Of a stretch of 33,910 nt of DNA, positions 33,293 through 33,910 are shown piece by piece. Under the pieces are notes generated by a model. That model had not been told where the DNA came from and did no database searches. It saw nothing but the letters and a program-made list of their open reading frames with translations. The translations under genes and the position numbers were made by a program. Positions within the stretch are counted from its first letter, which is position 1. Each line of letters begins with the position of its first letter. The stretch is from Wuchereria bancrofti (taxonomy: Eukaryota; Nematoda; Chromadorea; Rhabditida; Onchocercidae): assembly GCA_005281725.1 (NCBI GenBank), contig SSBO01000025.1, forward strand, positions 1 to 33,910, read 5' to 3'.

Positions 33293-33910
33293 ATGTCTGC
33301 ACTTGTGGCAGAAGAACTCAAAAAGACTGGCAACTGTTTTTATCAACAGCATCGTTATGAAGACGCCATTTGTGCTTATAGTCGGTTAGTCCTTTTAGTC
33401 TGAAACTTTTGTCTTTTAACGCTATGGGACCTATTATTGATCCTGGTTGCGAGTGCTTAGGATTCTTGAATATAGGATATTCTGTATAGACATCCGCGCA
33501 CTTATGAACTGTTAGTTTACTTAGCAAAAGAAAAGAAATGTTGATTAATTCTCTCTGCATCTTCTTTAACTTGCAGTAAGATAATTATATTTCGTTATCC
33601 TTCCTTTGATTTTTTTGACTTGTGTTTTAAGGAATTCTTTCTCGGTTCGTTATTACTTTTTGTGTAATTTTTTCGCGTAACAATTAAAGATATCATGGAT
33701 GAAATTCTGATAAGTGGGAAATCATTCATTTTTTTCTGATAAGTGGGAAATCATGGATGAAATTCTGATAAGTGGGAAATCATGCCATGTCACATGCAAG
33801 TTCATTTGGTCAAATACTGTTGATTTTAGGGCTATAATCAGCAATCCAGTGATTCCAACTTATTTTACCAATCGAGCTTTATGTTATATGCAAACAATGC
33901 AGTGGGAAAA
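33293..33910 (+). CDS. CHIP/STUB1-like TPR co-chaperone ubiquitin ligase, 5' exons (runs off the end)
   Basis: CHIP binds Hsp70/Hsp90 C-terminal tails through three TPRs and ubiquitinates clients through a U-box. Exon 1 (33293-33384) starts with ATG directly after TTTCAG, a typical trans-splice acceptor, and reads MSALVAEELKKTGNCFYQ to YEDAICAYS. A GT-AG intron (33385-33829) joins in phase to exon 2, ISNPVIPTYFTNRALCYM, cut at the window end. This is TPR1 and the start of TPR2. The clamp residues K (ELKKTGN), N (GN) and N (TNRA) are present. The second clamp Lys of human CHIP (Y-L-K-M) appears as Gln (YMQT). Ending before the U-box, it could be another clamp-type TPR protein, but the NPVIPTYFTNRALCY wording fits CHIP best (C. 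elegans chn-1). Confidence 0.72.
33691..33784. repeat. Short tandem repeats in the first CHIP-like intron
   Basis: TTCTGATAAGTGGGAAATCAT occurs three times, twice followed or preceded by GGATGAAA. It lies just upstream of the exon 2 acceptor. Confidence 0.8.

Noticed and set aside
33318..33560. 80-codon minus-strand frame
   Set aside because: Antisense to the first CHIP-like exon and its intron.
1..33910. CRISPR array, prophage, rRNA or toxin-antitoxin system
   Set aside because: No regularly spaced repeats, no rRNA-like stretch and no such operon. The bacterial part is limited to the decayed block at 5700-8065.

Overview
This window looks like nuclear DNA of a nematode, most likely a filarial worm that carries or once carried Wolbachia. 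The DNA is AT-rich. The genes have several short exons, with AG acceptors that follow T-rich tracts. One start codon directly follows a TTTCAG acceptor, as expected for trans-splicing. A block of decayed Rickettsiales-type genes, best explained as Wolbachia, sits inside the eukaryotic sequence. The filarial assignment is inferred from these signs and not from a species match.

Layout. Positions 1-8,500 are transposon debris around a bacterial insertion: an RTE-like LINE remnant (minus, about 270-1440), a solo BEL/Pao LTR (plus, 1550-2338), a BEL/Pao element reduced to a probable 5' LTR, gag, protease and the start of reverse transcriptase (minus, about 2634-5596), a nuclear Wolbachia transfer with remnants of grpE, dcd and a membrane protein (about 5700-8065), and a second, internally deleted LTR (8258-8460). 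Positions 8,600-10,000 hold only weak, unrecognised coding traces.

Positions 10,018-21,885 contain a TSC22/bunched-type leucine-zipper gene on the minus strand. Its three 3' exons are clear. Upstream exons at 20,759-21,885 are likely, and one at 14,638-14,763 is possible. Two blocks of 1,696 and 1,694 bases are each present twice in direct orientation, with a single N between copies. These are almost certainly unmerged contig overlaps, so the second set of TSC22 exons is not real. The presumed long intron holds a mariner remnant (17,860-18,170) and the 3' half of another BEL/Pao element with its LTR (18,219 to about 20,420).

Positions 24,353-26,181 hold a 5'-truncated, frameshifted mannose-6-phosphate isomerase pseudogene that keeps its introns. 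A complete ten-exon importin alpha gene (514 aa, IMA-3-like) lies on the minus strand at 28,443-32,055. A divergent CHIP/STUB1-like TPR gene starts at 33,293 and runs off the end.

There is no operon or shared pathway. The intact genes are ordinary housekeeping genes: nuclear import, chaperone-linked ubiquitination and a growth regulator. The notable content is the bacterial block sandwiched between retroelements, the assembly artefacts, and the decay of an enzyme gene including one of its metal ligands.
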